Below are positions 44,122 through 52,420 of a stretch of 64,000 nucleotides of DNA, piece after piece (the stretch's first letter is position 1; every line of letters starts with the position of its first letter). Source of the stretch: Kibdelosporangium aridum (GTDB lineage Bacteria > Actinomycetota > Actinomycetes > Mycobacteriales > Pseudonocardiaceae); assembly GCF_900176515.1 (NCBI RefSeq), contig NZ_FWXV01000004.1, forward strand, positions 620,001 through 684,000, written 5' to 3'. Position numbers and translations under genes: made by a program. The notes below the pieces were generated by a model. That model was not told the DNA's origin. It saw only the letters and a program-made list of their open reading frames with translations, and searched no databases.

Positions 44122-45294
44122 GTGACTTCCCTTGTGTCCCCTTTGCGTGCGTCAGCGCTCGCGGTGCTGATGGTGGCTGGAGTGCTGACCAGTGCCAACA
44201 CCGCCTCGGCTGCTGCACGGCCGGTGATCGGTGCCTACTACGCGGGCTGGAACAGCCAGAACTATCCGGTCTCCCAGATCCCGGCCGACCGCCTCACGCA
44301 CTTGTTCTACGCGTTCTCCACGATCGAGAACGGCAAGTGTGTGGCCGGCGCCGGAGCACCTGCCGACTTCGCCGCCTTGGCCCGGCTCAAGAAGGCCAAG
44401 CCGCACTTGAAGACGCTGATCTCGATCGGTGGCTGGGGCGCGGGCGGGTTCTCCGACGCGGCACTGACTCCCGCTTCGCGTGCCGCGTTCGTCAAGTCGT
44501 GCGTGGACATGTTCTTCGTGCAGTACCGCGGCAGCTTCGACGGCGTGGACATCGACTGGGAGTTCCCGGTGTACGGCGGCCCGGCCGAGATCACCGACCG
44601 GCCGCAGGACAAGCGGAACATGACCCTGCTGACCAAGGAGTTCCGCCGCCAGCTCGGTCCGGGCAAGCTCGTCACCGGTGCGCTGCCGACCGGCAGGCTG
44701 CAGACCGACGGCCCGTACGACCCGGCGCTGAGCTTCGAACTGGGTGAGCTGGCCAAGGTCATGGACTTCATCAACGTGATGACCTACGACATGGGCACCG
44801 GCTTCTCGGCCGTGTCGACGTTCAACGCACCCATGAAAGAGGTCGCCGACGACCCGCTCGGGCAGCCGATGCGGCGCTGGAACAACGTGACCGCGGCGAT
44901 CGAGTACTACAAGCGCCACGGCGTGCCCGGTACGAAGATGGTGCTCGGGGTTCCCTTCTACGGCAGGGGTTTCATCGTCAACGAGCCCGGCACGCAGAAC
45001 GGCCTTTACCAGTCCTACGGGTCGGCCTTCTGGCCAGGCGGCTGGGGCACGATCAAGCAGGATCTGCTGCCCGATCAGGCGTGGACGCAGTTCTGGCACC
45101 CGGTCGCGCAGGCGCCATGGCTCTACAACGCGGCCGAGCGCAAGTTCCTCAGCTACGAAAACCCCAGGTCGATCGGGATCAAGGCGCAGTTCGCCAAGAA
45201 GGCCGGGCTGATCGGGACGTTCATGTGGGAACTGTCCGATGACGACTCGTCACACTCGCTGCTGAAGGCGATGTCCGGGCCGTTTGTGAAATAG
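44122..45294 (+). CDS. Secreted GH18 chitinase
   Basis: 390 aa. Signal peptide (about 30 residues, ending near ASAAA), then one GH18 TIM barrel: YYAGWNSQNYPV, LKTLISIGGWGAGGFS and the catalytic FDGVDIDWEFP (DxxDxDxE). MTYDMG and the MVLGVPFYGRGF substrate loop follow. No carbohydrate-binding module is fused. It hydrolyses beta-1,4 GlcNAc polymers outside the cell. The 3' end runs into the hairpin at 45300-45346. Confidence 0.9.
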   Translation: MTSLVSPLRASALAVLMVAGVLTSANTASAAARPVIGAYYAGWNSQNYPVSQIPADRLTHLFYAFSTIENGKCVAGAGAPADFAALARLKKAKPHLKTLISIGGWGAGGFSDAALTPASRAAFVKSCVDMFFVQYRGSFDGVDIDWEFPVYGGPAEITDRPQDKRNMTLLTKEFRRQLGPGKLVTGALPTGRLQTDGPYDPALSFELGELAKVMDFINVMTYDMGTGFSAVSTFNAPMKEVADDPLGQPMRRWNNVTAAIEYYKRHGVPGTKMVLGVPFYGRGFIVNEPGTQNGLYQSYGSAFWPGGWGTIKQDLLPDQAWTQFWHPVAQAPWLYNAAERKFLSYENPRSIGIKAQFAKKAGLIGTFMWELSDDDSSHSLLKAMSGPFVK

Positions 45295-45299
45295 GCCGT

Positions 45300-45346
45300 T
45301 TTCCCTCCCCGGCCGTCTACGATGACCGGCGACCCGGGGAGGGAAA
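45300..45346 (+). promoter_or_regulatory. 13-bp hairpin containing the ribosome binding site of the TIGR04222 gene
   Basis: TTTCCCTCCCCGG (45300-45312) pairs perfectly with CCGGGGAGGGAAA (45334-45346), with a 21-nt loop. The right arm contains GGGGAGGG, the ribosome binding site one base before the ATG at 45348 region. The structure can serve as terminator for the chitinase gene and, in a read-through transcript, hide the ribosome binding site. Confidence 0.6.
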
Positions 45347-45347
45347 C

Positions 45348-46217
45348 ATGGAACCGTGGGAAATCTCCGGACCACAGTTCATCGGCCTGTACATCGGCGG
45401 AGTCGTGGTCGCGTTCCTTCTCGGTTTCGTGCTGCGCAAGGTGATGTGGCCTCGTGAACGTCCAACCGGTCCGGTCACAGTGGAGGAAGTTGCCTTCATG
45501 CGTGGCGGTCCGTTCCGGGTTGTCGACGTCGCGATCGCGCAGCTGTTGCAAACCGGTGCTGTGCGTGTGGATCGGTCTGGCACCTTGCACGCCACTGGTA
45601 TCGCCGGCCGGACATCGTTGGAACAAGCGATATTGCAATCACTGCGGCGCGGGCGCGGCAATGCTCGGATCGTCAAGCTGTTGCTACGCAGGCATCCCGC
45701 GATCCGGGCGATTCGTAGTTCGCTGGCGAACCGCGGGCTGATCCAGGCGAACACGTTCGCGCAGGTGTCCGTGATGAACCTGCCGATCCTGGTGGTGTTC
45801 GGGATCGGGATCGCGCGGCTGGTGAACGGGATCCGCTTGTCGCGGCCGGTGGATCTGCTGTGGGCGTGCCTGATCGTGACGTTCGGACTGCTGCTCGCCC
45901 GATGGTTCAGCGCGGGCAAGGTCAAGGAGACCCCAGCAGGGGCGGAGTTTCGTCGCGGGCTGCGCAGTTTCGCCGAGAACGCTCACCTGCGGATGCCCGT
46001 CGCGGCATTGACCGGGGTCGCGGGGATCGTGGCTTTGGGCGGACTGGCGGCTTTCCCCGACGCGACGATCTCGGTCGCGCTCGCGTCGACCGATCCCATG
46101 CGATGGGGCTTTGGCGGCTCGTCCTCGTCGTCTTCGTCGAGCGACTCGTCGTCGTCTTCGTCGTCGTGCTCTTCGGGAAGCAGCTGTGGTGGTGGCGGAA
46201 GCAGTTGCGGCGGTTAG
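45348..46217 (+). CDS. TIGR04222 domain membrane protein with Ser/Gly/Cys-rich tail
   Basis: 289 aa. One N-terminal helix (FIGLYIGGVVVAFLLGFVL), a cytoplasmic region with EEVAFMRGGPFRVVDVAIAQ (the TIGR04222 core), two or three more helices (VMNLPILVVFGIGIA, LLWACLIVTFGLLLA), and a 35-residue tail of Ser, Gly and Cys. The low-complexity C-terminus is typical of TIGR04222 proteins, whose function is unknown. Translation may be controlled by the hairpin just upstream. The stop overlaps that of SURF1. Confidence 0.75.
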   Translation: MEPWEISGPQFIGLYIGGVVVAFLLGFVLRKVMWPRERPTGPVTVEEVAFMRGGPFRVVDVAIAQLLQTGAVRVDRSGTLHATGIAGRTSLEQAILQSLRRGRGNARIVKLLLRRHPAIRAIRSSLANRGLIQANTFAQVSVMNLPILVVFGIGIARLVNGIRLSRPVDLLWACLIVTFGLLLARWFSAGKVKETPAGAEFRRGLRSFAENAHLRMPVAALTGVAGIVALGGLAAFPDATISVALASTDPMRWGFGGSSSSSSSSDSSSSSSSCSSGSSCGGGGSSCGG

Positions 46218-47005
46218 GTGGTGGCCTTTTCGCGTTCCGCGGCCTCTTCTTCTGCGACCATTTCCGCGACTGATTTCTTCTTGGGGCGTTCGGTGCTCAA
46301 CGTCCCGCCGGGAAGCAGTTCGCGCCACGTGAAGTAAAGCCAGCCGAGGACCGCCATCGCCCCGAACGCGATCCACTGCAGGGCGTAGGAGAAATACGGC
46401 CCCGCGTCGAGCTCAGGCAGGGGGAGCGGACCGAGCACGCCGGGCGTCTTGATCTCCAGCTGCAGATACCCCGGCTCGATCCGCAGGCCCGTGGCCCTGG
46501 CGACCGTCCTTGAGTCGACGGCCCACACCTGGCGCTTGCCGCTCTCGTCCACGAAGGCGTCCCGGTTGTCCGGGTTCCGCTCGTCGTTGCGCTGACGTGC
46601 CAGGATCTGGGTCTGGCCGACCGGCGGGGGCGCGTAGGCCGGCACCTTCGACTGCTGCGGCCGCAGGAAACCCCGGTCGACCAGGACGATCCGGCCGTCG
46701 GTCAGCCGGAACGGGACCATCACCTCGAACGCGGGCTCACCCTGAACGGTCCGCAGCCGCGCGATGACCTCGTTCTGCTGGAGGAACTCGCCGGTCGCGG
46801 TGACCAGCCGCCACTCCGTGACGCCCGGCTGCCACGGCTGCGGCTCGGCCGTGCGCGACGCCGTGATCTCGTCGTTCTGCGTCTTGCGTGCCTCGTGCCG
46901 GTGGAACTGCCACGGCGCGAGCAGGGTGAAGCACGCCGTGGCGAAAATGATCACCAGCGCCGTGAGTCCCAGCCACCCCGGCCTGAGCAGGTTCCGCAGT
47001 CGCAC
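46214..47005 (-). CDS. SURF1 family cytochrome oxidase biogenesis protein
   Basis: About 263 aa. An N-terminal helix (LGLTALVIIFATACFTLLAP), then WQFHRHEARK, VLVDRGFLRP (SURF1 signature), GYLQLEI and a C-terminal helix (YALQWIAFGAMAVLGWLYF), the two-helix SURF1 topology. It helps insert heme a or assemble subunit I of aa3-type oxidase. The GTG at 47005 follows GGTGGA; GTG 47008 is equivalent. The Rv2235 counterpart has the same neighbours. Confidence 0.88.
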   Translation of the reverse strand: MRLRNLLRPGWLGLTALVIIFATACFTLLAPWQFHRHEARKTQNDEITASRTAEPQPWQPGVTEWRLVTATGEFLQQNEVIARLRTVQGEPAFEVMVPFRLTDGRIVLVDRGFLRPQQSKVPAYAPPPVGQTQILARQRNDERNPDNRDAFVDESGKRQVWAVDSRTVARATGLRIEPGYLQLEIKTPGVLGPLPLPELDAGPYFSYALQWIAFGAMAVLGWLYFTWRELLPGGTLSTERPKKKSVAEMVAEEEAAEREKATT

Positions 47006-47073
47006 CACTCCACCGTAACCACCCGGGACCAAAGTCCTCGCACCTGACCCTTGATCGCGGCGATGATGGGCTG

Positions 47074-47472
47074 ATGGGGATCAACCGGATCAATCCGCCC
47101 GAACTGCACCAGACACCCGGCTACCACCACATCACCGTGGTCGAGGCCGGCCGGACCGCTTACCTCGCAGGTCAGTGCCCACTCAACAAGGAAGGCGAGG
47201 TCGTGGAAGGCGGCCTTGAAGCCCAGATCGACGCTGTCGTCGCCAACGCCATGACCGCCCTGGCCGCGGTCGACGCCAAGCCCAGCGATGTCGTGCGCTC
47301 AGTGATCTACGTCGTCAGCCATGAACAAGAGACCCTCGCCGGGGTGTGGGCTCGGCTGACCGAGTCCGGGCTCGCTGAGGCTTTCACCACAGCGAGCACG
47401 CTGCTCGGCGTCGCCCAGCTCGGCTACCGCGGTCAGCTGGTCGAGCTCGACCTCACCGCAGCGCTGCCCTAG
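47074..47472 (+). CDS. RidA family protein
   Basis: 132 aa trimeric RidA/YjgF fold: YHHITVVEAGRTAYLAGQCP, LEAQIDAVVANAMTALAAVD and STLLGVAQLGYRGQLVELDL (the family's C-terminal signature, here with Gln-Leu in place of the usual Pro-containing stretch). RidA hydrolyses reactive enamine/imine intermediates. The arginine that binds the carboxylate in canonical RidA is not obvious, so it may be a Rid2/Rid3-type paralogue. The 3' end overlaps the convergent kinase gene by 20 bp. Confidence 0.78.
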   Translation: MGINRINPPELHQTPGYHHITVVEAGRTAYLAGQCPLNKEGEVVEGGLEAQIDAVVANAMTALAAVDAKPSDVVRSVIYVVSHEQETLAGVWARLTESGLAEAFTTASTLLGVAQLGYRGQLVELDLTAALP

Positions 47473-48277
47473 CCGCCGACAGCGCCTGGCTGGCGTAACC
47501 GCCGCCGAACAACACGACGTGCACGAGCAGCGGAAACAGTTGGTGCAGGGGGACTCGGGCCTGCCAGCCGTCGGCCAGCGGGTACACCTCCTGGTACGCA
47601 CCCAGCACCCGGTCCAGCATCGGGCAGCCGAACAGCTGCAGCATCGCGAGGTCGGTCTCGCGGTGGCCGCCGTGCGCGGCGGGGTCGATCAGCCAGGCGC
47701 GGCCGTCGGTGGCCCAGTGCACGTTGCCTGACCACAAATCGCCGTGCAGCCGAGCGGGCGGTTCCTCGGGGACGAGGTCGGGCAAGCGGGCGCACACCGC
47801 CTCAAAAGGCGCCCAGGGCAACGTCGTACGCCGTAGATACGGCTCGATGCGTTGTGTGGCAAAGAACTCGGGCCATGAGGTGACCGGCCCGTTGTACATC
47901 GGCGCGAGGCCGATCCAGGCGTCCGCTGGTCCGTCGGGCGGCGGCGAACCGAATGCCGGGGCGCCCGCGAGGTGCAGTGCGGCCAGGCCACGCCCGAACG
48001 CCTCGGCGTCGGCAGGCTGTCCCGGCTCGATCTGCTCGATCACTAGCCAGTGGTCGCTGTGGCCACGAACCGCGGGCACGGGCACAACGCCCGGTTCGGC
48101 GATCCAGTCGAGCGACTTGGCCTCGGCCAGGACCGCCGAGACCTGGGTGTGCCGTTTGGCCACGACCAGGTCGCCGTCGGCCAGTTCGACCTCGTACACC
48201 GAGCCGCTCAGCCGATGCGTTGACGTGGCCTCGACCCCGGTGAGCTCGGTGACCGCCGTCAGCGCCGACGAGCTCAC
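47453..48277 (-). CDS. Fructosamine kinase family protein
   Basis: About 274 aa, aminoglycoside phosphotransferase-like fold. LADGDLVVAKRHT (the ATP-binding Lys), ARLHGDLWSGNVHWATDG (catalytic HGDLWxxN) and LIDPAAHGGHRETDLAMLQL (DP metal site) match fructosamine-3-kinases. These phosphorylate ketoamines so that the adducts fall off glycated proteins. GTG 48277 overlaps the phosphatase stop (GTGA), so the two are coupled, a frequent kinase/LMW phosphatase pairing. Confidence 0.85.
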   Translation of the reverse strand: MSSSALTAVTELTGVEATSTHRLSGSVYEVELADGDLVVAKRHTQVSAVLAEAKSLDWIAEPGVVPVPAVRGHSDHWLVIEQIEPGQPADAEAFGRGLAALHLAGAPAFGSPPPDGPADAWIGLAPMYNGPVTSWPEFFATQRIEPYLRRTTLPWAPFEAVCARLPDLVPEEPPARLHGDLWSGNVHWATDGRAWLIDPAAHGGHRETDLAMLQLFGCPMLDRVLGAYQEVYPLADGWQARVPLHQLFPLLVHVVLFGGGYASQALSAARAALR

Positions 48278-48732
48278 AGGTTCTCCTTGACCCATTCGAC
48301 CAGCCCGGGCGTGGCCGCCTCGATCATCGCCAGCACGATCTGGAACCCGTCGTTCCCGCCGTAGTACGGGTCCGGGACGTCCAGATCGCCCGTCGCGGCC
48401 GGGTCGAACGAGCGGAACAGCCGGATCCGGTCCGGGTCGTCGACCAGCCTGCGCAGTTCACGGGCGTGCCCGGAGTCCATCGCGATCAGCAGGTCGGCAG
48501 TCAGGTGCTCGGCGCCGACCTGGGCCGCGACGTGCGCGGTGGGGTAGCCGTGGTCGAGCAGGATCTTCTGCGCCCTGCTGTCCGCGGCGTCACCGACGTG
48601 CCAGCTGCCGGTGCCCGCGCTGGTGACCTTGACGTTGTCTTCCAGGCCTTCGCGCCGCAGGTGCTCGCGCACGACGATCGCGGCCATCGGGGACCGGCAG
48701 ATGTTGCCTGTACAGATAAAACTCAGGTGCAC
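48274..48732 (-). CDS. Low-molecular-weight protein-tyrosine-phosphatase (PtpA-like)
   Basis: About 152 aa. The P-loop ICTGNICRSPMA (CX5R-S) near the N-terminus and the general-acid DPYYGG region are complete. It dephosphorylates phosphotyrosine, and family members also act on sugar phosphates from deglycation. The GTG at 48732 gives the usual length; the frame continues to 48756. It is the orthologous position of Rv2234 (ptpA) and is divergent from cobC over 37 bp. Confidence 0.88.
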   Translation of the reverse strand: MHLSFICTGNICRSPMAAIVVREHLRREGLEDNVKVTSAGTGSWHVGDAADSRAQKILLDHGYPTAHVAAQVGAEHLTADLLIAMDSGHARELRRLVDDPDRIRLFRSFDPAATGDLDVPDPYYGGNDGFQIVLAMIEAATPGLVEWVKENL

Positions 48733-48769
48733 GACGGCCAACCCTATCGGTGTCATTAGTATTGCCGCG

Positions 48770-49789
48770 ATGACCAGCGAAGATCTTCGCCATCACGGCG
48801 ACAAGGACACGGCGCCTGGCATGTTGGACTTCGCGGTCAACGTGTGGCTGCCGGCTCCGCCGCGGTGGTTGCACGACCGGCTGGCCGCGGCGCTCGAGCG
48901 GCTGGCGGCGTATCCGTCGGATGTCGACGATCTTGCCGCGCGTACGGCGGTCGCGCAGCGGCACGGCCGTACGCCGGACGAAGTCATGGTGCTCAACGGG
49001 TCGGCTGAGGGGTTCGCGCTGCTGCCGAACCTGCGGCCCGCATTGGCCGCGGTCGTCCATCCGTCGTTCACTGAACCCGAGGCTGCCCTGCGGACCGGCG
49101 GGATCCCGATCCACCGGGTGATGCTCGACGGCGACTACGTCCTGCGTCCCGAGTTGGTGCCGGACGAGGCCGACATGGTCGTGATCGGCAACCCGACGAA
49201 CCCGACATCGGTCACCCACCCGGCCGCGTCGATCCGGCAGTTGGCCAGGCCAGGACGGCTGATCGTGGTCGACGAGGCCTTCATGGACGCCGTCCCCGGC
49301 GAGCCTGAGTCCCTCGCGGGCGACCCCGGCGTGCTGGTGTTCCGCAGCCTCACCAAGACGTGGGCGTTGGCCGGGCTTCGTGCGGGGTACGTACTCGGCG
49401 ACCCGGAGATCCTGGCCCGGCTGGCCGTTGACCGTCCACAGTGGCCAGTAGGTACCCTGGTACTCGAAGCGGTGGCCGCGTGTTGTTCGCCGGGAGCTGT
49501 CGCCGAGGCCGAGGAGACGGCGCAGGCGGTGATCGAGTACCGCGCGCAGTTCGTGACCGCGTTGCGGGAAGCTGGAATCGAGGTCGTCGCCGAGCCGACC
49601 GCGCCCTTTGTCCTCGTCCGCGTGCCGGACGGGGTGAAGGTCCGGGAAGTGCTGCGGGACAAGAAGATCGCGGTGCGCCGGGGTGAGACGTTCCCTGGGT
49701 TGTCGACCGAGTACATCCGGCTCGCTGTCCGGCCGCCGTCGCAGGTGGCCCGGTTGTTGAATGCCTGGCCTGTGGAGGTTCGCGCGTGA
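48770..49789 (+). CDS. PLP-dependent CobC-like aminotransferase fold protein (Rv2231c family)
   Basis: 339 aa, fold type I. DFAVNVWLPAPPRWLHDRL, LNGSAEGFALLP, VVIGNPTNPTSVTH, LIVVDEAFMD and the PLP lysine in FRSLTKTWALAGLRAGYVLG. It resembles CobD/CobC threonine-phosphate decarboxylases that provide aminopropanol phosphate for cobalamin, consistent with cobD nearby. ATG 48770 starts the conserved part; a longer frame from 48611 runs antisense to the phosphatase. Coupled to the Nif3 gene by a 4-nt overlap. Confidence 0.82.
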   Translation: MTSEDLRHHGDKDTAPGMLDFAVNVWLPAPPRWLHDRLAAALERLAAYPSDVDDLAARTAVAQRHGRTPDEVMVLNGSAEGFALLPNLRPALAAVVHPSFTEPEAALRTGGIPIHRVMLDGDYVLRPELVPDEADMVVIGNPTNPTSVTHPAASIRQLARPGRLIVVDEAFMDAVPGEPESLAGDPGVLVFRSLTKTWALAGLRAGYVLGDPEILARLAVDRPQWPVGTLVLEAVAACCSPGAVAEAEETAQAVIEYRAQFVTALREAGIEVVAEPTAPFVLVRVPDGVKVREVLRDKKIAVRRGETFPGLSTEYIRLAVRPPSQVARLLNAWPVEVRA

Positions 49790-50613
49790 GCACAGTTGGC
49801 CGAGTCGTCGCCGCGTTGGAGGCCGCGTACCCGCCCGAGCTGGCCGAATCGTGGGACGCGATCGGGCTGGTGTGCGGGGATCCGATCGAGGACGTCCGGC
49901 GCGTGCTGTTCTGCGTCGACCCGACCGAGTCCACTGTGGACGAGGCGATGGAGATCGGCGCGCAGATGATCGTGGCGCATCACCCGTTGCTCTTGCGCGG
50001 TGTGCACGGCGTTCCGGCGAACACGCCGAAAGGCAGCCTGGTCCACAAGCTGATCCGGGCAGGGATCGCACTGTATTGCGCGCACACCAACGCGGACTCC
50101 GCTTTCCCAGGCGTTTCGGACGCGTTGGCCCAGGCGATCGGGCTCTCGGTACTGGCTCCGCTCAGCCCGAAGGAACCGCCACTCGGCCTCGGTCGTATTG
50201 GTGAACTGCCTGAACCTGAGCCGCTGGAGACGTTCGTCCAGCGCGTCGCCGACGCGTTGCCCGAGACCGCTTGGGGCGTACGCGCCGCCGGTGACCCGCA
50301 GCGTCCGATTAGGACGGTCGCGGTCTGTGGCGGATCCGGTGATTCGCTGCTCGCCGAAGCCACGGCCGCGGGCGTGGACGCGTACGTCACCGCCGATCTG
50401 CGCCACCACGTGAGCGGTGAACATATCGACTCGGCGCCGGACGCACCGGCGCTGGTGGACGTCTCGCACTGGGCCAGCGAGTGGCCGTGGTGCGACCAGG
50501 CGGCGGGCGTCGTGCGCGCCGCCTTCGGGGGTAACGTCGAGACTCACACATCGATCCGCCGCACCGATCCCTGGACCCTCCGGGCGGCCAGAACGGGGAG
50601 GACCGCACGTTGA
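49786..50613 (+). CDS. Nif3-like dinuclear metal centre protein
   Basis: 275 aa. WDAIGLVCGD near the N-terminus, IVAHHPLLLRG (metal-binding HH), YCAHTNAD and, near the end, ADLRHHVSG and DVSHWASE, the two-lobed Nif3/YbgI metal site. The family is GTP cyclohydrolase I type 2-like; its biochemical role is uncertain. It sits in the invariant order cobC, nif3, zinc ribbon, RNase H with short overlaps throughout, as in mycobacteria. Confidence 0.87.
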   Translation: MSTVGRVVAALEAAYPPELAESWDAIGLVCGDPIEDVRRVLFCVDPTESTVDEAMEIGAQMIVAHHPLLLRGVHGVPANTPKGSLVHKLIRAGIALYCAHTNADSAFPGVSDALAQAIGLSVLAPLSPKEPPLGLGRIGELPEPEPLETFVQRVADALPETAWGVRAAGDPQRPIRTVAVCGGSGDSLLAEATAAGVDAYVTADLRHHVSGEHIDSAPDAPALVDVSHWASEWPWCDQAAGVVRAAFGGNVETHTSIRRTDPWTLRAARTGRTAR

Positions 50614-51347
50614 AAGCCGACCCAGCCGTGCAGCGCCGGCTGTTGGACCTCGCCGAGGTCGACGCCGACCTGGCGCGCCTCGAGCACCGCAGGCGCACGC
50701 TGCCGGAGATCACCGAGATCGCCGCGGCCGAGCAGGCGGCACGGGCCAAGCGGGACGCGCAGGTGGCCGTGGCCACCCAGCTCAACGACCTCGACCGCGA
50801 GGTCAAACGGCAGGAGAAGGAGATCGACCAGGTCCGCGCCCGGGTCGAGCGGGACGACAAGCTGCTGCAGTCCGGCACGGTCGCGGCCAAGCAGATGACC
50901 GACCTCGAGCACGAGATCGACACGCTGCACCGCAGGCAGGCGGCGTTGGAGGACGACCTGCTCGAGCTGATGGAGCGGCGTGAGGCGTTGGAGATGGACG
51001 CCCAGCACTCCGAAGCCGAGCTGGCCAAGGCGGAGGCTGCGGTGACGGACGCGACGAGCCGCCGTGACCAGGCGTTCGCCGACATCGAGTCCCAGGAAGC
51101 CAAGGCCAACGCGACCCGTAAGGCGATGTTGCCTGCGTTCCCGGAGCAGCTGCTCGCGCTGTACAACCGGGTCCGTGAGCACAAGGGCACCGGCGCGGCT
51201 CTGCTGCGGTCACGGCGGTGCGGCGCCTGCCGTCTCGAACTGGATCGTGTCGTGATCTCGCAGATCAAGGCCGCGCCCGCGGACGAAGTCGTGCGCTGCG
51301 AGGAATGCGGCGCGATCTTGATCCGTACGGCGGAGTCAGGCCTGTGA
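50610..51347 (+). CDS. Coiled-coil C4 zinc-ribbon protein (Rv2229c family)
   Basis: 245 aa. Residues ~10-180 are a long antiparallel coiled coil rich in Glu, Arg and Lys. The C-terminal zinc ribbon has CGACRLEL and CEECGAIL. It starts with TTG at 50610 in a TTGA overlap with nif3. It is similar to CT398-type and Rv2229c proteins, suggested to be nucleic-acid binding or structural. Coupled to the RNase H gene by GTGA. Confidence 0.85.
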   Translation: MKADPAVQRRLLDLAEVDADLARLEHRRRTLPEITEIAAAEQAARAKRDAQVAVATQLNDLDREVKRQEKEIDQVRARVERDDKLLQSGTVAAKQMTDLEHEIDTLHRRQAALEDDLLELMERREALEMDAQHSEAELAKAEAAVTDATSRRDQAFADIESQEAKANATRKAMLPAFPEQLLALYNRVREHKGTGAALLRSRRCGACRLELDRVVISQIKAAPADEVVRCEECGAILIRTAESGL

Positions 51348-52420
51348 AGGTTGTTGTCGAGGCTGACGGCGGGTCCCGGGGCAACCCCGGCCCCGCCGGG
51401 TACGGCGCGGTTGTCCGGGACGCCTCGAACGGCGAGTTGCTGGCCGAGCGGTCCGAGGGCATCGGCGTGGCCACCAATAACGTCGCGGAGTACAGCGGGC
51501 TGATCGCGGGCCTGCAGGCCGCCGCGGCACTGTCCGCCGACGAGGTCGAAGTGCGGATGGACTCCAAGCTCGTCGTCGAGCAGATGTCCGGCCGATGGAA
51601 GATCAAGCATGCCGCGCTGCAGCCGTTGGCGGCCAAGGCCCAAGAGCTGGTCGCCAAGTTCTCCCGGGTGACCTTCGAATGGATTCCGCGGGAGCTCAAC
51701 AAAGAAGCCGACCGGCTGGCGAACGAGGCGATGGACGCCCAGGCCTCGGCCTCGCACACGCCCACCCCGGCGAAGTGGACCGGCGCCCAAGGAACACCGA
51801 CGCGGATCCTCCTGCTGCGGCACGGTCAGACCCCGCTTTCGGTGGAGCGCCGGTATTCCGGGCGCGGCGAGGCCCCGCTGACACCGGTGGGGGAGAAGCA
51901 AGCACTTGCCGCGGCGGCCCGGCTGGCGTCGATGAGCATTGTGGACTCGTCAACCCCGATTGTGTCCTCGCCGTTGGGGCGGGCCAAGCAGACCGCCCAG
52001 GCCGTCGCCGACGCGACCGGTGGTGCCGTCGTTGTCCACAATGGTCTGACCGAGACGGACTTCGGCTCGTGGGAAGGGTTGACGTTCAGCGAAGCCGCTG
52101 AGCGTGATCCCGAGCTGCACGGCCGGTGGCTGAGCGACTCCTCAGTCCCGGCGCCCGGCGGCGAGAGCTTCGACGAAGTGCATCGCCGCGTCCGCAAGGT
52201 CCGTGACGAGCTTGTCGCGGAACACGGCGGCGGGACGGTGATCGTGGTCAGCCACGTCACGCCGATCAAATCGTTGCTGCGCCTGGGTTTGGACACCGGG
52301 CCGGCGCTGCTCTACCGGCTGCACCTCGACCTGGCCTCGCTGTCCATTGTGGAGTTCTATCCGGACGGCAACGCCTCGGTCCGCCTGGTCAACGATATTT
52401 CGCATCATCCCAGTTCGTGA
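51344..52420 (+). CDS. Bifunctional RNase H / acid phosphatase (CobC-like), Rv2228c type
   Basis: 358 aa fusion. Residues 1-135 form RNase HI (VEADGGSRGNPGPAGYG, NNVAEYSGLIAGL, VRMDSKLVVEQM). Residues ~160-358 form a histidine phosphatase (LLRHGQTPLSVERRYSG, VSSPLGRAKQTA, TETDFGSWEG, VVSHVTPIKSLL). In mycobacteria the two domains hydrolyse RNA/DNA hybrids and alpha-ribazole phosphate. GTG 51344 overlaps the upstream stop. The 3' end overlaps the convergent monooxygenase by 32 bp. Confidence 0.92.
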   Translation: MKVVVEADGGSRGNPGPAGYGAVVRDASNGELLAERSEGIGVATNNVAEYSGLIAGLQAAAALSADEVEVRMDSKLVVEQMSGRWKIKHAALQPLAAKAQELVAKFSRVTFEWIPRELNKEADRLANEAMDAQASASHTPTPAKWTGAQGTPTRILLLRHGQTPLSVERRYSGRGEAPLTPVGEKQALAAAARLASMSIVDSSTPIVSSPLGRAKQTAQAVADATGGAVVVHNGLTETDFGSWEGLTFSEAAERDPELHGRWLSDSSVPAPGGESFDEVHRRVRKVRDELVAEHGGGTVIVVSHVTPIKSLLRLGLDTGPALLYRLHLDLASLSIVEFYPDGNASVRLVNDISHHPSS

